Shown: one piece after another, positions 28,212 to 36,722 of the stretch
Layout of the letters: each line of letters begins with the position of its first letter
Numbering within the stretch: position 1 is the first letter of the stretch
From: Hymenobacter convexus
GTDB taxonomy: Bacteria; Bacteroidota; Bacteroidia; Cytophagales; Hymenobacteraceae
NCBI RefSeq assembly: GCF_030580955.1
Contig: NZ_JAUQON010000002.1
Location: 496,001-560,000, forward strand
Reading direction: 5' to 3'
DNA length: 64,000 bases
The notes under the pieces: generated by a model
The model's input: the letters and a program-made list of their open reading frames with translations, nothing else
Told to the model about the DNA's origin: nothing
The model's database searches: none
Position numbers and translations under genes: made by a program

Positions 28212-31200
28212 TTACTTATACACGCGCTGGTAGAAGCTTTGGTAGCCGGTGAGGTCGCCCGAGGCTTGCAGCAGCGCCAGGTTTTCTAGGCTGATAACCA
28301 GTGCCTGGTAGCCCTGGCCGCGCAGGCGCCCCAGCGGCGACTGCGGCCCGCGCAGCTTGGTGGCGTAGCTCTGCGCCACTTTGGCGCCGGGCAGTGCCCG
28401 CACCACCAGCGTCTGGTCGGCGCCAAGGGCGGGCGTTTCCACCTGCAGGTTGTTGGCTTTGAAATAGCGGCCGTTATACGCGCCAAGCTGCGTGGCTAGG
28501 TCGGCGGCCGGCGGCGTGGCCTTCGGGAACACCAGTACCACGGCATGCGCGCTGCTGAGCTGGGTGGTGTAGGCGGTGGCGGGGGCTTCTGGCACAGGAG
28601 CAGGCGGTGGGGCGGTAGTCACGGCCGGCGTCGCGCCCGTGCCAGCCGGTACGGGCGCAGGTGCCGGAGCTGGCGGCGCAGCAACCGGAGCCGCAGCAGC
28701 AGTGCCTTTCGCTTCCGGAGTTGCCTTGGCCGGCGTGTTGGCCGCGGCTTTATCCGGCGAAGCCACGGGCGCGGACCCGGCCGAACCGCTGGGAGCAGTA
28801 TTCCCTGGCTTCGACTCGGGCACCGGAGCAACAGCCGGCGTTTCCTTAGACGCATCGGGCGCGGGCGCGCTGGGATTCAAAGCCTTGGCTGGCGTCTCGT
28901 CCTCGCCGTAGAAAATGCGCATGCGGTTATCTACCTCGCCGGGGCGAAACAGCGACACCACCGGCTTTTCGGTCGACGCCAGCGCGCCGGCCAGCTGGCC
29001 CGAGCCCTGCTTGTTGTACGCTTCGGCCAGGGCCTGGGCCTGGGGCACCAGCGGGCTATCGGGGTAGTCCTTATAGAACTTCTCCACCGACGAGCGGGCC
29101 GTGAGCGGCGCCTGAGTGCGTACCACCAACAGGGTCTTCATGTACGCCACCCGGTCGCTCAGGTCGCTCTTGGGATAGAGCTTTTCGGTGCGCGCCAACA
29201 CGGCGTTGGCCTTGCCGAAATTCTGGTTTTTATAGTAGGTAAAGGCTGAATCGACGCGGCTGGCCACGGCGTTGTGCAGCGCCAGCTCGTGCTCGCGGTA
29301 CAGCGGGTCGGCAATCAGCTTGGCGTAGATGGACGTCGGGAATTCCTTCTGTAGCGCCGCTGCGTACTGCGCCGTCTTGGCCGCGTCGGGTAGGTCCTTG
29401 TAATACAGATAGAGCAGGTAGTAGGCATCGGGCGCGTGCTCGCCGCGGGCGTAGCGCGTTACCTGCTTTTCGTACGTCTCAAAGCCCTTTTCGCGCTCCT
29501 TCAGCATCTCCTTATAAATGCCGGCCAGCTCGTACATAGCGGCCTCAATCTGCTTATCGGAGGCCTCCAGCTGCGCCGGGGTGGTGGGCAATGCACTACG
29601 GTACTTGGCCACTAGCGTGTTTTTCTCGGCGTTGGGGTCCACGGCGGCCGTCCTAGCTATCGAGTCGGCTTTGGCGCTGTTCACGGCTGTGGTTGTGTTG
29701 CCAGTCATATTCAGCGGCACGCCGCCGTTGGCCACATTGTTGGGCGAGCTACTGGCCTGGCTCACGGTGCGCCAGTTGTCCTGCAACTGCCGTCCCTGCC
29801 ACTTCCGCACAAACTCAGCCCGGGCCGTGCCCAGCGCCGCCGGGTTGTCGAAATACCACTTCGCCCCACCGGCCACGGCCGTGGGGTCGAACGACATGGG
29901 GTCGGGCGATGAGGTGCCGGGGGCGCCCGGAATGCCGCTCGGGGCTAGGCCGGAGCCAATGCCACTGCTGCCACTCGGCTGCCGCCCGGCAAACTCCGCC
30001 GCCTTTTCCGCCGCTTTTTGTTGGGCTGCGGCCTTGGCGGCTTCCTTCTGCTTGGCGGTAATCTCCGCATCAGCATACAGGTTGAGCTGCTGGTTCAGGG
30101 CCTCCTGCGGCAGTTTAGCTAGCGCCTGCAGGCTGTCCTGCGTCTCGATGATGGTGTACTGCTTGGCAAACTCCTTCAGAATGTCGCTGCGCTCTTTGAT
30201 GGCGGCGTAGGTCTTGGCTTCCTTGTTCAGGTTTTGCACCGTGCTGTCGTAATAGGCCGCAGCCAGCCGGTATTTCTGCAGGTTTTCGTAATAAATGCGG
30301 CCTGCCAGCAGGTAGGTGTAGCTCTTCTGGAGCCGGTTGGTTGTGGTGGCCGCAATGGACTGCCGAATCAGCTTCAGCGCCTCGGGGTAGTTCTTTTCGC
30401 GGTAGTTGAGCCGCGCCATCTCGTAGTAAATCTTGTCGCGGTAGTCCTTGTTCTTTGGGTCTTTCAGCAGGCCGGCGAAGTTCTTGTTCAGCCGCTCCCG
30501 GTCTTGCGCGCTCAGGTCCGATACCTGGGCCAGCAACAGCTTCGATTGGAAATCCAACTCATAAGGCGGGTTCCGGCTCAGAATTTGGTCGAGCTGGTCG
30601 TAAGCCTTCTTGTTGTCGCCCTGCTCCTGGTAGAGCTGGGCCAGAATGTAGCGCGTGCGCGACCGTTCATTCTTGAACTCAATCAGCGGAATGGCCTTCT
30701 CCAATTGCGGAATGGCCTTGGCCGGCTCCTCCGTGCGCATGTAGTAGTCGGCCCGCGTCAGAAATAGCTGCCGGGCATCCTGGGGCAAGCCTTGTTCCTT
30801 GTCCAGCAAATCCGACACCGCCTTGGCGCTTTCCAATTCGCCCTGCGCCAGGAAAGTGCGCATCAGTCCAATCAGGGCTTCGTGCTTGGCATTGGCGTCC
30901 TTGCTGGTCGAGTTGACGTACTTAAACGTGAGGGCCGCGTCGTCGAACTGCATTTCGTAGAAGCGCGCCCAGCCCACCACGATGTAAGCGTCGTCGGTCC
31001 AGTCCGAGCCCGGCCGGTTCTGAATCGGCATCGAGGCCTTCTTAATCACGTCGTTCAAATCGGCCCGGCTGGCGCGCACCGTGCCACTGTCGAGGCTGGG
31101 GAAGAGCGGCAGCGTCTGGTTGTAGTCGTTGATGCGGCCGGCATAAAGCTTGTCCTCCGTGAGCATCAGCTTCTGGCGGGCCAGGAAATAAGCGTTGTCA

Positions 31201-31325
31201 CGGGCCGCCACGTTGTTGAAGGCGTGCGCCACCAGGTTTTTGTCCGACGCGCAGCCCGCCACGCCTACCCCAATCAGGAAGACCAGCAGCGCCGCCCAGC
31301 GGTATGTCAGCGAAGAATGTGTCAA
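28212..31325 (-). CDS. TPR lipoprotein, SprE/PorW-like type IX secretion component
   Basis: About 1037 residues. The lipobox is VGVAGC, and the mature start AFNNVAARDNAYFLARQKL followed by DYNQTLPLF and DDAYIVVGWARFYEMQFDDA resembles SprE/PorW, an outer-membrane lipoprotein needed for type IX secretion. Many tetratricopeptide-like helical repeats follow (residues ~100-800). Then comes an Ala/Pro-rich linker of about 130 residues and a C-terminal ~115-residue alpha/beta domain (SAHAVVLVFPKATPP to YQSFYQRVYK). The frame is open to 31445. I prefer TTG 31325, which puts a normal signal peptide before the lipobox, but the start is uncertain. It lies 5 kb from gldKLMN. Confidence 0.72.
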   Translation of the reverse strand: MTHSSLTYRWAALLVFLIGVGVAGCASDKNLVAHAFNNVAARDNAYFLARQKLMLTEDKLYAGRINDYNQTLPLFPSLDSGTVRASRADLNDVIKKASMPIQNRPGSDWTDDAYIVVGWARFYEMQFDDAALTFKYVNSTSKDANAKHEALIGLMRTFLAQGELESAKAVSDLLDKEQGLPQDARQLFLTRADYYMRTEEPAKAIPQLEKAIPLIEFKNERSRTRYILAQLYQEQGDNKKAYDQLDQILSRNPPYELDFQSKLLLAQVSDLSAQDRERLNKNFAGLLKDPKNKDYRDKIYYEMARLNYREKNYPEALKLIRQSIAATTTNRLQKSYTYLLAGRIYYENLQKYRLAAAYYDSTVQNLNKEAKTYAAIKERSDILKEFAKQYTIIETQDSLQALAKLPQEALNQQLNLYADAEITAKQKEAAKAAAQQKAAEKAAEFAGRQPSGSSGIGSGLAPSGIPGAPGTSSPDPMSFDPTAVAGGAKWYFDNPAALGTARAEFVRKWQGRQLQDNWRTVSQASSSPNNVANGGVPLNMTGNTTTAVNSAKADSIARTAAVDPNAEKNTLVAKYRSALPTTPAQLEASDKQIEAAMYELAGIYKEMLKEREKGFETYEKQVTRYARGEHAPDAYYLLYLYYKDLPDAAKTAQYAAALQKEFPTSIYAKLIADPLYREHELALHNAVASRVDSAFTYYKNQNFGKANAVLARTEKLYPKSDLSDRVAYMKTLLVVRTQAPLTARSSVEKFYKDYPDSPLVPQAQALAEAYNKQGSGQLAGALASTEKPVVSLFRPGEVDNRMRIFYGEDETPAKALNPSAPAPDASKETPAVAPVPESKPGNTAPSGSAGSAPVASPDKAAANTPAKATPEAKGTAAAAPVAAPPAPAPAPVPAGTGATPAVTTAPPPAPVPEAPATAYTTQLSSAHAVVLVFPKATPPAADLATQLGAYNGRYFKANNLQVETPALGADQTLVVRALPGAKVAQSYATKLRGPQSPLGRLRGQGYQALVISLENLALLQASGDLTGYQSFYQRVYK

Positions 31326-31465
31326 AATCAAAGCAGTGGAAAGGGCAAGCCTGTGCGGCCGAAACGCGCAAAGCTGCCGGAAATGTTCGAAAGCTCCGCA
31401 TGTTAACGAAGCCGCCCGGGTAAAATTACGTTTTTCCCGGCCCAAACCCAGCCGGGCCCGCGTCG

Positions 31466-31473
31466 TAACTTTG
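31466..31473 (+). promoter_or_regulatory. -7 box TAACTTTG, ATP synthase operon promoter
   Basis: Exact TAnnTTTG match 24 bases before ATG 31497, the first gene of the ATP synthase cluster. Divergent from the SprE/PorW-like gene. Confidence 0.6.
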
Positions 31474-31496
31474 CTTACCTTCCTTCATTCCCGCCC

Positions 31497-31730
31497 ATGC
31501 CCACTCCGTCCGACCCCCAGCCCGCCGGCAACAGCCGTCTCCAAGCCGTGATGAAATACTCCGGCCTGGCCTTCCAGATGCTGGCCATCATCGGCGGCTG
31601 CGCCTGGCTAGGCTACTGGCTCGACGGCCGTTTCCATACCCAGCCCTGGCTCACCATCGGCCTGCTACTGCTGGGCGTATTCGCGGCCGTGTTCCAGGTC
31701 ATCCGCAGCCTAACCAAAGAGTCGCTGTAA
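31497..31730 (+). CDS. AtpZ/AtpI family protein
   Basis: A 77-residue membrane protein with two helices (YSGLAFQMLAIIGGCAWLGY and WLTIGLLLLGVFAAVFQVI) separated by WLDGRFHTQP. This is the AtpZ/AtpI pattern: (Y/W)xG(L/M)xxQ near the start of helix 1 and xDxxxxTxPWL before helix 2. Members assist assembly or ion supply of F1Fo ATP synthase. It is first in the atp cluster. Confidence 0.85.
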   Translation: MPTPSDPQPAGNSRLQAVMKYSGLAFQMLAIIGGCAWLGYWLDGRFHTQPWLTIGLLLLGVFAAVFQVIRSLTKESL

Positions 31731-31757
31731 GGCGCGTCTGCAACGTTCGTACAATCC

Positions 31758-32162
31758 ATGCCCAAGTTCCTGCGCCAATTCCTGCTCTTCACTGCTGCGC
31801 TGGGCTTGCCTATTTACGTCCTGCACCGGCTCTACGGGCCAGCCGTGGTGCACCCGCGCACCGGACTGCTATTTGCCGTGATGGCGGCGCTCACCTACTT
31901 CGCCTACAGCCTTACCGCGCGCCTCGTAGCCCGCGACCCGCATAGCCTGGCCATGGGCTATTTGATAGGCATGACGGTCCGCTTACTAACCTCGCTGGGC
32001 CTTGTTACATGGCTGCTGGCGGGCGGAATTGCGCACGAGCCACGGGGCATTTGGACCTTCCTCGGGGCCTTCTTCATCCTGTACTTTTCGTGGGCCGGGT
32101 TTGAAATCTGGGCTACTTTGAGTAACTTGCGGCCGATTTCAGGAAAGCAAGTAACGCAATGA
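31758..32162 (+). CDS. Small membrane protein in ATP synthase operon
   Basis: A 134-residue protein with four predicted helices: FLLFTAALGLPIYVLHRLYG, LLFAVMAALTYFAYSLTARL, LLTSLGLVTWLLAGGIA and TFLGAFFILYFSWAGFEIW. It sits between atpZ/I and atpB, 27 bases after the former, a position often held by AtpI-like proteins in Bacteroidota. No named family is recognised. A role in assembly of the Fo sector is inferred only from position. Confidence 0.75.
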   Translation: MPKFLRQFLLFTAALGLPIYVLHRLYGPAVVHPRTGLLFAVMAALTYFAYSLTARLVARDPHSLAMGYLIGMTVRLLTSLGLVTWLLAGGIAHEPRGIWTFLGAFFILYFSWAGFEIWATLSNLRPISGKQVTQ

Positions 32163-32192
32163 TAATGCGTTAGCCTGAAATTACTCATTAAT

Positions 32193-32200
32193 TAACTTTG
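32193..32200 (+). promoter_or_regulatory. TAACTTTG box one base before atpB ATG
   Basis: Exact TAnnTTTG match ending one base before ATG 32202. If used, transcription would begin at or just inside the annotated start. It may be a chance match, or it may mean that some transcripts begin here. Confidence 0.3.
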
Positions 32201-32201
32201 G

Positions 32202-33266
32202 ATGAAGCGTTTACTCTCGATTCTTCTTTGTTTCGTTTCCCTCTCCGTTTTCGCTAACGAGCCCGCCGGCGAGGGCGCAAAGGCCGAAGGCTTCAATCCC
32301 GGCGAAATGATTTTGCACCACATCGGCGATTCGCACGAGTGGCATTGGCTGGCTACCGACAACGGCAACTTCACCACCTACCTGCCCATCATCGCCTACC
32401 GTCCCAACAAGGGGGTTTCGGTGTTCTCCTCGAAGCACATTTCCAACGGCGAGTCGGAAGGCCCCGCTAAGGAATATGACGGCCTGAAGCTCGACCACGA
32501 GAAGCTCGTGAGCACCGATGGCAGCAAAGTCTACGACTTCTCCATCACCAAAAATATTGCCGCCCTCATCGGCAGCGCCGTGCTGATGCTCGTCATCTTC
32601 ACCGCCGTAGCCAGCGGCTACCGCAAGAACCATGGCCGCGCCCCCAAAGGCATCCAGTCGTTCTTCGAGCCCATCATCGTCTTCATCCGCGACGAAGTAG
32701 CCAAGAAAAACATCGGTCCTAAGTACGAGCGCTACATGCCGTACCTGCTCACGGTGTTCTTCTTCATCTGGTTCAACAACCTGCTGGGCCTCACGCCCGG
32801 CGCGGCCAACCTGAGCGGCAACATCGCCGTGACGATGGTACTGGCCGTGCTGACCCTGATTATCACGCTGGCGTCGAGCAACAAGTACTACTGGGCCCAC
32901 ATTTTCGCCACCCCCGGCGTGCCCAAGCCCTTGCTGCCCATCATGATTATCGTGGAGGTGATTGGCATCTTCACCAAGCCCTTCTCGCTCATGATTCGTT
33001 TGTTCGCCAACATCACGGCGGGCCATATCGTGGTATTGAGCTTCATCAGCTTGGTGTTCATCTTCAAATCGTGGGCCGTAGCGCCGGTGACCTTGGCTTT
33101 TGGCCTGTTTATCAACGTGCTTGAATTGCTGGTGGCCCTGCTGCAAGCCTTCATCTTCACGCTGCTCACCGCGATGTACATCGGCGGTGCCGTGGAAGAC
33201 CACCACGACGCCGACCTACAAATGGGCTATGACGACGGCTCGGCCTCGACCCACGTCGCCCACTAA
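32202..33266 (+). CDS. atpB: F1Fo ATP synthase subunit a
   Basis: A 354-residue Fo subunit. An N-terminal signal-like segment (MKRLLSILLCFVSLSVFA) and an extracytoplasmic extension with HHIGDSHEWHW precede the five-helix core, as in other Bacteroidota. The functional arginine is in SLMIRLFANITAGH, and the late helix is NVLELLVALLQAFIFTLL. It forms the proton half-channels against the c-ring. A His/Asp-rich tail (DHHDADLQMGYDDG) ends the protein. Confidence 0.95.
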   Translation: MKRLLSILLCFVSLSVFANEPAGEGAKAEGFNPGEMILHHIGDSHEWHWLATDNGNFTTYLPIIAYRPNKGVSVFSSKHISNGESEGPAKEYDGLKLDHEKLVSTDGSKVYDFSITKNIAALIGSAVLMLVIFTAVASGYRKNHGRAPKGIQSFFEPIIVFIRDEVAKKNIGPKYERYMPYLLTVFFFIWFNNLLGLTPGAANLSGNIAVTMVLAVLTLIITLASSNKYYWAHIFATPGVPKPLLPIMIIVEVIGIFTKPFSLMIRLFANITAGHIVVLSFISLVFIFKSWAVAPVTLAFGLFINVLELLVALLQAFIFTLLTAMYIGGAVEDHHDADLQMGYDDGSASTHVAH

Positions 33267-33330
33267 TCTGACTTAATCGGCCGGGCGCTCGCCGCCCGCC
33301 AACTGGCTGTTTCGGCCAGACCGTGGCAAT

Positions 33331-33341
33331 CCCCCCCCCCC
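33331..33341. repeat. Run of 11 cytosines between atpB and atpE
   Basis: Eleven consecutive C in the 121-base spacer between atpB and atpE, 47 bases before the atpE start. It is the longest homopolymer I noticed in the non-AT-rich part of the window. Such runs can slip, and they are also common assembly errors. Confidence 0.9.
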
Positions 33342-33387
33342 GCTGCGGGACTGACGAACTTTTTCTTACCCCCTTTTTCCAATTTTT

Positions 33388-33663
33388 ATGTTGCTCTCTT
33401 TGTTTTTGCAAGCTGTCGCTATGGCGGCTAACTACGGTCCTGGTCTGGCTGTAATGGGTGCCGGTATCGGTGCTGGTCTGGTAGCTCTGGGCGTAGGCCT
33501 GGGCATTGGCCGCATCGGCGGCAGCGCCATGGATGCTATCGGCCGTCAGCCGGAAGCTTCGGGCAAAATCCAGACGGCTATGATTATCGCCGCCGCTCTG
33601 ATTGAAGGTCTGGGCCTGTTCGCAGTCGTAGTCTGCGTGCTTATCTGGACGAAACTCGTTTAG
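33388..33663 (+). CDS. atpE: F1Fo ATP synthase subunit c
   Basis: A 91-residue two-helix hairpin proteolipid. The first helix is glycine-rich (GAGIGAGLVALGVGLGIG). The polar loop is IGRQPEAS. The ion-binding Glu73 is in AALIEGLGLFAVV. The residue after the Glu is Gly, without the Ser/Thr that marks Na+-binding rings, so proton coupling is inferred. The N-terminal MLLSLFLQAVAMAANYGPG is usual for the Cytophagales. Strong hairpins follow the gene. Confidence 0.95.
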   Translation: MLLSLFLQAVAMAANYGPGLAVMGAGIGAGLVALGVGLGIGRIGGSAMDAIGRQPEASGKIQTAMIIAAALIEGLGLFAVVVCVLIWTKLV

Positions 33664-33670
33664 TGCCGGG

Positions 33671-33743
33671 CCGGGCTTCGGGCCCGGAAGTAGTTGGAAG
33701 CCCGCCGCCCGCTGCTGCAATACGCAGTTGGCGCGGCGGGCTT
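33671..33743 (+). promoter_or_regulatory. Two GC-rich hairpins between atpE and atpF
   Basis: CCGGGC / GCCCGG around a ttcgg loop (33671-33687), then AAGCCCGCCGC (33698-33708) / GCGGCGGGCTT (33733-33743). Neither is followed by a T run. They probably stabilise or attenuate the message and so help make extra subunit c, rather than fully terminate. Confidence 0.6.
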
Positions 33744-33797
33744 ACCTGCTCCTAATCTGTTATTCGATTAGTTGATATTTCTTTAAAAAACATCGCA

Positions 33798-34298
33798 ATG
33801 CTGCCAGCTTTTTTATCCCCTGAACTCGGCCTGATTTTCTGGCAACTGGTCATCTTCCTGCTGGTATTGTTCCTGCTGGCGAAGTTTGCCTGGAAGCCCA
33901 TTCTGCTTGCTCTCAAAGAGCGCGAAGACAGCATCGAAGGTGCCCTGCGCATGGCCGACCAGGCCAAGATTGAAATGCAGCAGCTGAAAGCCGGCAACGA
34001 GAAGTTGCTGACCGACGCCCGCCTCGAGCGCGACCGCATGATGCAGGAAGCCACCCAAATGGCCAACCAGCACCGCGAAGCCGAAAAGGCCCGCGCCACC
34101 GCCGAAGCCAACACCATCATCCAGCAAGCCCGCGAAGCCATCCAGACGGAGAAAAACGCGGCCCTGGCCGAAGTGAAAAACACCGCCGCCAAGCTGTCGC
34201 TCGACATTGCCGAGCGCATCCTGCGCCGCGAGCTGACCGACCCCGCCGCCCAAACGCAGCTGGTCGATTCTTACCTGAAAGACGTTAAGCTTAACTAG
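33798..34298 (+). CDS. atpF: F1Fo ATP synthase subunit b
   Basis: A 166-residue stator protein. The N-terminal membrane helix is LGLIFWQLVIFLLVLFLLAKF, followed by WKPILLALKEREDSIEGAL and a long charged helix (coiled coil) to the end (AERILRRELTDPAAQTQLVD). It links Fo to the F1 head through the delta subunit. Its stop codon is the first triplet of a long inverted repeat. Confidence 0.94.
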   Translation: MLPAFLSPELGLIFWQLVIFLLVLFLLAKFAWKPILLALKEREDSIEGALRMADQAKIEMQQLKAGNEKLLTDARLERDRMMQEATQMANQHREAEKARATAEANTIIQQAREAIQTEKNAALAEVKNTAAKLSLDIAERILRRELTDPAAQTQLVDSYLKDVKLN

Positions 34299-34382
34299 TT
34301 GTTTGTTGTTCGTTGTCAGTTGTTAGTCCGCGCTAATGGCTGATGACCGGCCTGACAACTAACAACCAACAACTGACAACTA
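34296..34382. repeat. TTGTT-type inverted repeat between atpF and atpH
   Basis: Arms 34296-34330 and 34348-34382 are 35 bases each and match at 29 positions as inverted copies. They are low-complexity (GTTGT/ACAAC). The left arm includes the atpF stop codon and the right arm ends seven bases before the atpH start. Confidence 0.85.
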
Positions 34383-34389
34383 AACTACT

Positions 34390-34950
34390 ATGGCTGACCA
34401 ACGAGTAGCGGCCCGCTACGCCAAGTCGCTCCTCGACTTGGGCAAGGAGATGGGCACCCTGAGCGCAGTGAAAGAGGACATGGACCTGCTGAGCAAGACC
34501 ATGACCGAAAGCCGCGAGCTGCGTTTGCTGCTGCGCAACCCGATTGTGAAGCACGACAAGAAGCTGGCCATCCTGAACGCCATCTTCAAAGGCAAGGTGT
34601 CGGACATGACGCTGCGCTTCTTCACCATCCTGACCGAGAAAAACCGCGAGTCGGCCATCGAAGGCATCGGGCCCGAGTTTCTGGCGCAGTACAACGCCAT
34701 GCAGGGCATCCAAGCGGCTGAGGTGACCTCGGCCACGCCGCTCACGGCCGTTTCCCGCCTCGAAATCCGCAAACTGGTGACCCAGCAAACCGGCCACGCC
34801 GACGTGCAACTCACCGAGAAAGTGGACCCCGAACTCATCGGCGGCTTCGTGCTGCGGGTGGGCGACAACCAGATTGACGATTCCGTGCGTACCAGCCTTC
34901 GCAAGCTGCGCACTTCGCTGCAAGAAAATTCTTACCAACAAAAACTGTAG
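34390..34950 (+). CDS. atpH: F1Fo ATP synthase subunit delta
   Basis: A 186-residue soluble stator subunit. The family start RVAARYAKSLLDLGKE is followed by an N-terminal helical bundle, FTILTEKNRESAIEGIGPEF in the middle, and the C-terminal block DPELIGGFVLRVGDNQIDDSV. It anchors subunit b to the top of F1. Flanked on both sides by inverted-repeat spacers. Confidence 0.94.
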   Translation: MADQRVAARYAKSLLDLGKEMGTLSAVKEDMDLLSKTMTESRELRLLLRNPIVKHDKKLAILNAIFKGKVSDMTLRFFTILTEKNRESAIEGIGPEFLAQYNAMQGIQAAEVTSATPLTAVSRLEIRKLVTQQTGHADVQLTEKVDPELIGGFVLRVGDNQIDDSVRTSLRKLRTSLQENSYQQKL

Positions 34951-34954
34951 GGTG

Positions 34955-35025
34955 TAGGTGAAGTAGGGATAGGGGGCATGCTCCCGTCGTCCCCCGCCCC
35001 ATATCCCTTATCCCCTATACCTTAT
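34955..35025. repeat. TAGGGATAGGGG-type inverted repeat between atpH and atpA
   Basis: The atpH-atpA spacer begins with purine-rich gtgtaggtgaagtagggata and ends with pyrimidine-rich atatcccttatcccctatac, which are imperfect inverted copies. It is low-complexity and of a different family from the spacers on either side. Confidence 0.65.
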
Positions 35026-35036
35026 TCCCTCCAAAA

Positions 35037-36620
35037 ATGGCAGAAGTACGTCCGGATGAAGTCTCCGCAATCCTGCGGCAGCAACTGTCCAATTTCAAGT
35101 CCGAAGCCGAGCTCGAAGAAGTCGGCACCGTATTGCAAGTGGGCGACGGCGTGGCCCGCATCTACGGTCTGAGCAAAGCCCAGGCCGGCGAACTGATTGA
35201 ATTCGAGAACGGCTTGCAAGGCCTCGTGCTCAACCTGGAAGAAGACAACGTGGGTGCCGTAATGCTCGGCGACTACTCGGAAATCCGGGAAGGCGCCACG
35301 GTGAAGCGCACCAACAAAATCGCCTCTATCAAAGTGGGCGAGGGCATTGTGGGCCGCGTGGTGAACACGCTGGGCCAGCCCATCGACGGCCGCGGCCCCA
35401 TCGCCGGCGAGCTGTACGACATGCCGCTGGAGCGCAAAGCCCCCGGCGTAATCTTCCGTCAGCCCGTGACGGAGCCCATGCAAACCGGCATCAAGTCGAT
35501 TGACGCGATGATTCCGATTGGCCGGGGCCAGCGCGAGCTGATTATCGGTGACCGCCAGACGGGTAAGTCGGCCGTGGCCATCGATACCATCATCAACCAG
35601 CGCGAGTTCTTCGAAGCTGGTAAGCCGGTGTTCTGCATTTATGTGGCTATTGGCCAGAAAGCTTCGACCGTTGCCCAAGTGGTAAACGCCCTCACCAAGG
35701 GCGGCGCCATGGACTACACGGTGGTAGTGGCCGCTTCGGCTTCCGACCCGGCTCCGCTGCAATTCTACGCTCCCTTCACGGGTGCCGCTATCGGCGAGTT
35801 CTTCCGCGACACGGGTCGTCCGGCCCTGGTGGTGTACGATGACTTGTCGAAGCAGGCCGTGGCTTACCGCGAGGTGTCGCTGCTGCTCCGTCGTCCTCCG
35901 GGCCGCGAGGCTTACCCCGGCGACGTATTCTACCTGCACAGCCGCTTGCTGGAGCGGGCCGCTAAAATCAACGCCTCGGACGAAATCGCCCGCGACATGA
36001 ACGACCTGCCCGAGAGCATCAAGCACTTGGTGAAAGGCGGCGGTTCGCTGACGGCACTGCCCCTGATTGAGACGCAGGCCGGTGACGTATCGGCTTACAT
36101 CCCGACCAATGTGATTTCGATTACGGACGGCCAGATTTTCCTCGAGACCAACCTGTTCAACTCGGGTGTTCGTCCGGCTATCAACGTGGGTATCTCGGTA
36201 TCGCGCGTGGGTGGTAACGCCCAGATTAAGTCGATGAAGAAAGTGGCCGGTACGCTGAAGCTCGACCAGGCCCAGTTCCGCGAACTGGAAGCCTTCGCCA
36301 AGTTCGGCTCCGACCTCGACGCCTCGACCAAGCTCACCATCGAGCGTGGCCGTCGTAACCTCGAAATCCTGAAGCAGCCCCAGTACTCGCCCGTGAAGGT
36401 GGAGGACCAGGTGGCCATTATCTACGCCGCCACCAACGGCCTCCTCGACACCGTGCCCGTGAACCGCGTGCGTGAGTTCGAGAAGGAGTTCGGCCAGGTG
36501 ATGAACTCGCGCTACCCCGACGTGCTGAAGGCCCTGAAAGCCGGCAAGCTGGAGGACGCTGGCACGAAGGCCATCCGCGAGGTAGCCAAGGACGTTTCGG
36601 CGAACTACGTCGGCAAGTAG
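35037..36620 (+). CDS. atpA: F1Fo ATP synthase subunit alpha
   Basis: A 527-residue F1 subunit. The opening [16 protein letters not shown], the P-loop [15 protein letters not shown], the [20 protein letters not shown] block and the arginine-finger region [16 protein letters not shown] are all present. It is the non-catalytic nucleotide-binding partner of beta. The beta and epsilon genes are not in this operon, as is usual in Bacteroidota. Confidence 0.97.
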   Translation: MAEVRPDEVSAILRQQLSNFKSEAELEEVGTVLQVGDGVARIYGLSKAQAGELIEFENGLQGLVLNLEEDNVGAVMLGDYSEIREGATVKRTNKIASIKVGEGIVGRVVNTLGQPIDGRGPIAGELYDMPLERKAPGVIFRQPVTEPMQTGIKSIDAMIPIGRGQRELIIGDRQTGKSAVAIDTIINQREFFEAGKPVFCIYVAIGQKASTVAQVVNALTKGGAMDYTVVVAASASDPAPLQFYAPFTGAAIGEFFRDTGRPALVVYDDLSKQAVAYREVSLLLRRPPGREAYPGDVFYLHSRLLERAAKINASDEIARDMNDLPESIKHLVKGGGSLTALPLIETQAGDVSAYIPTNVISITDGQIFLETNLFNSGVRPAINVGISVSRVGGNAQIKSMKKVAGTLKLDQAQFRELEAFAKFGSDLDASTKLTIERGRRNLEILKQPQYSPVKVEDQVAIIYAATNGLLDTVPVNRVREFEKEFGQVMNSRYPDVLKALKAGKLEDAGTKAIREVAKDVSANYVGK

Positions 36621-36622
36621 TC

Positions 36623-36715
36623 AATTAAAAATTAAGAATTAAAAATTAAGAATTGTCAGTCCGCCATGGGCTGCGCAAGACCTGATTTTTAATTCTTAAT
36701 TCTTAATTTTTAATT
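36623..36715. repeat. AATTAAGAATT-type inverted repeat between atpA and atpG
   Basis: AATTAAAAATTAAGAATTAA at 36623-36642 is exactly complementary to 36696-36715; the match continues imperfectly inward to a GC-rich centre. It starts two bases after the atpA stop and ends eight bases before the atpG start. Confidence 0.9.
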
Positions 36716-36722
36716 CAATATA

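Noticed and set aside
34296..36715. CRISPR-like repeats in the ATP synthase spacers
   Set aside because: The repeats are inverted pairs of different families, not regularly spaced direct repeats with spacers.
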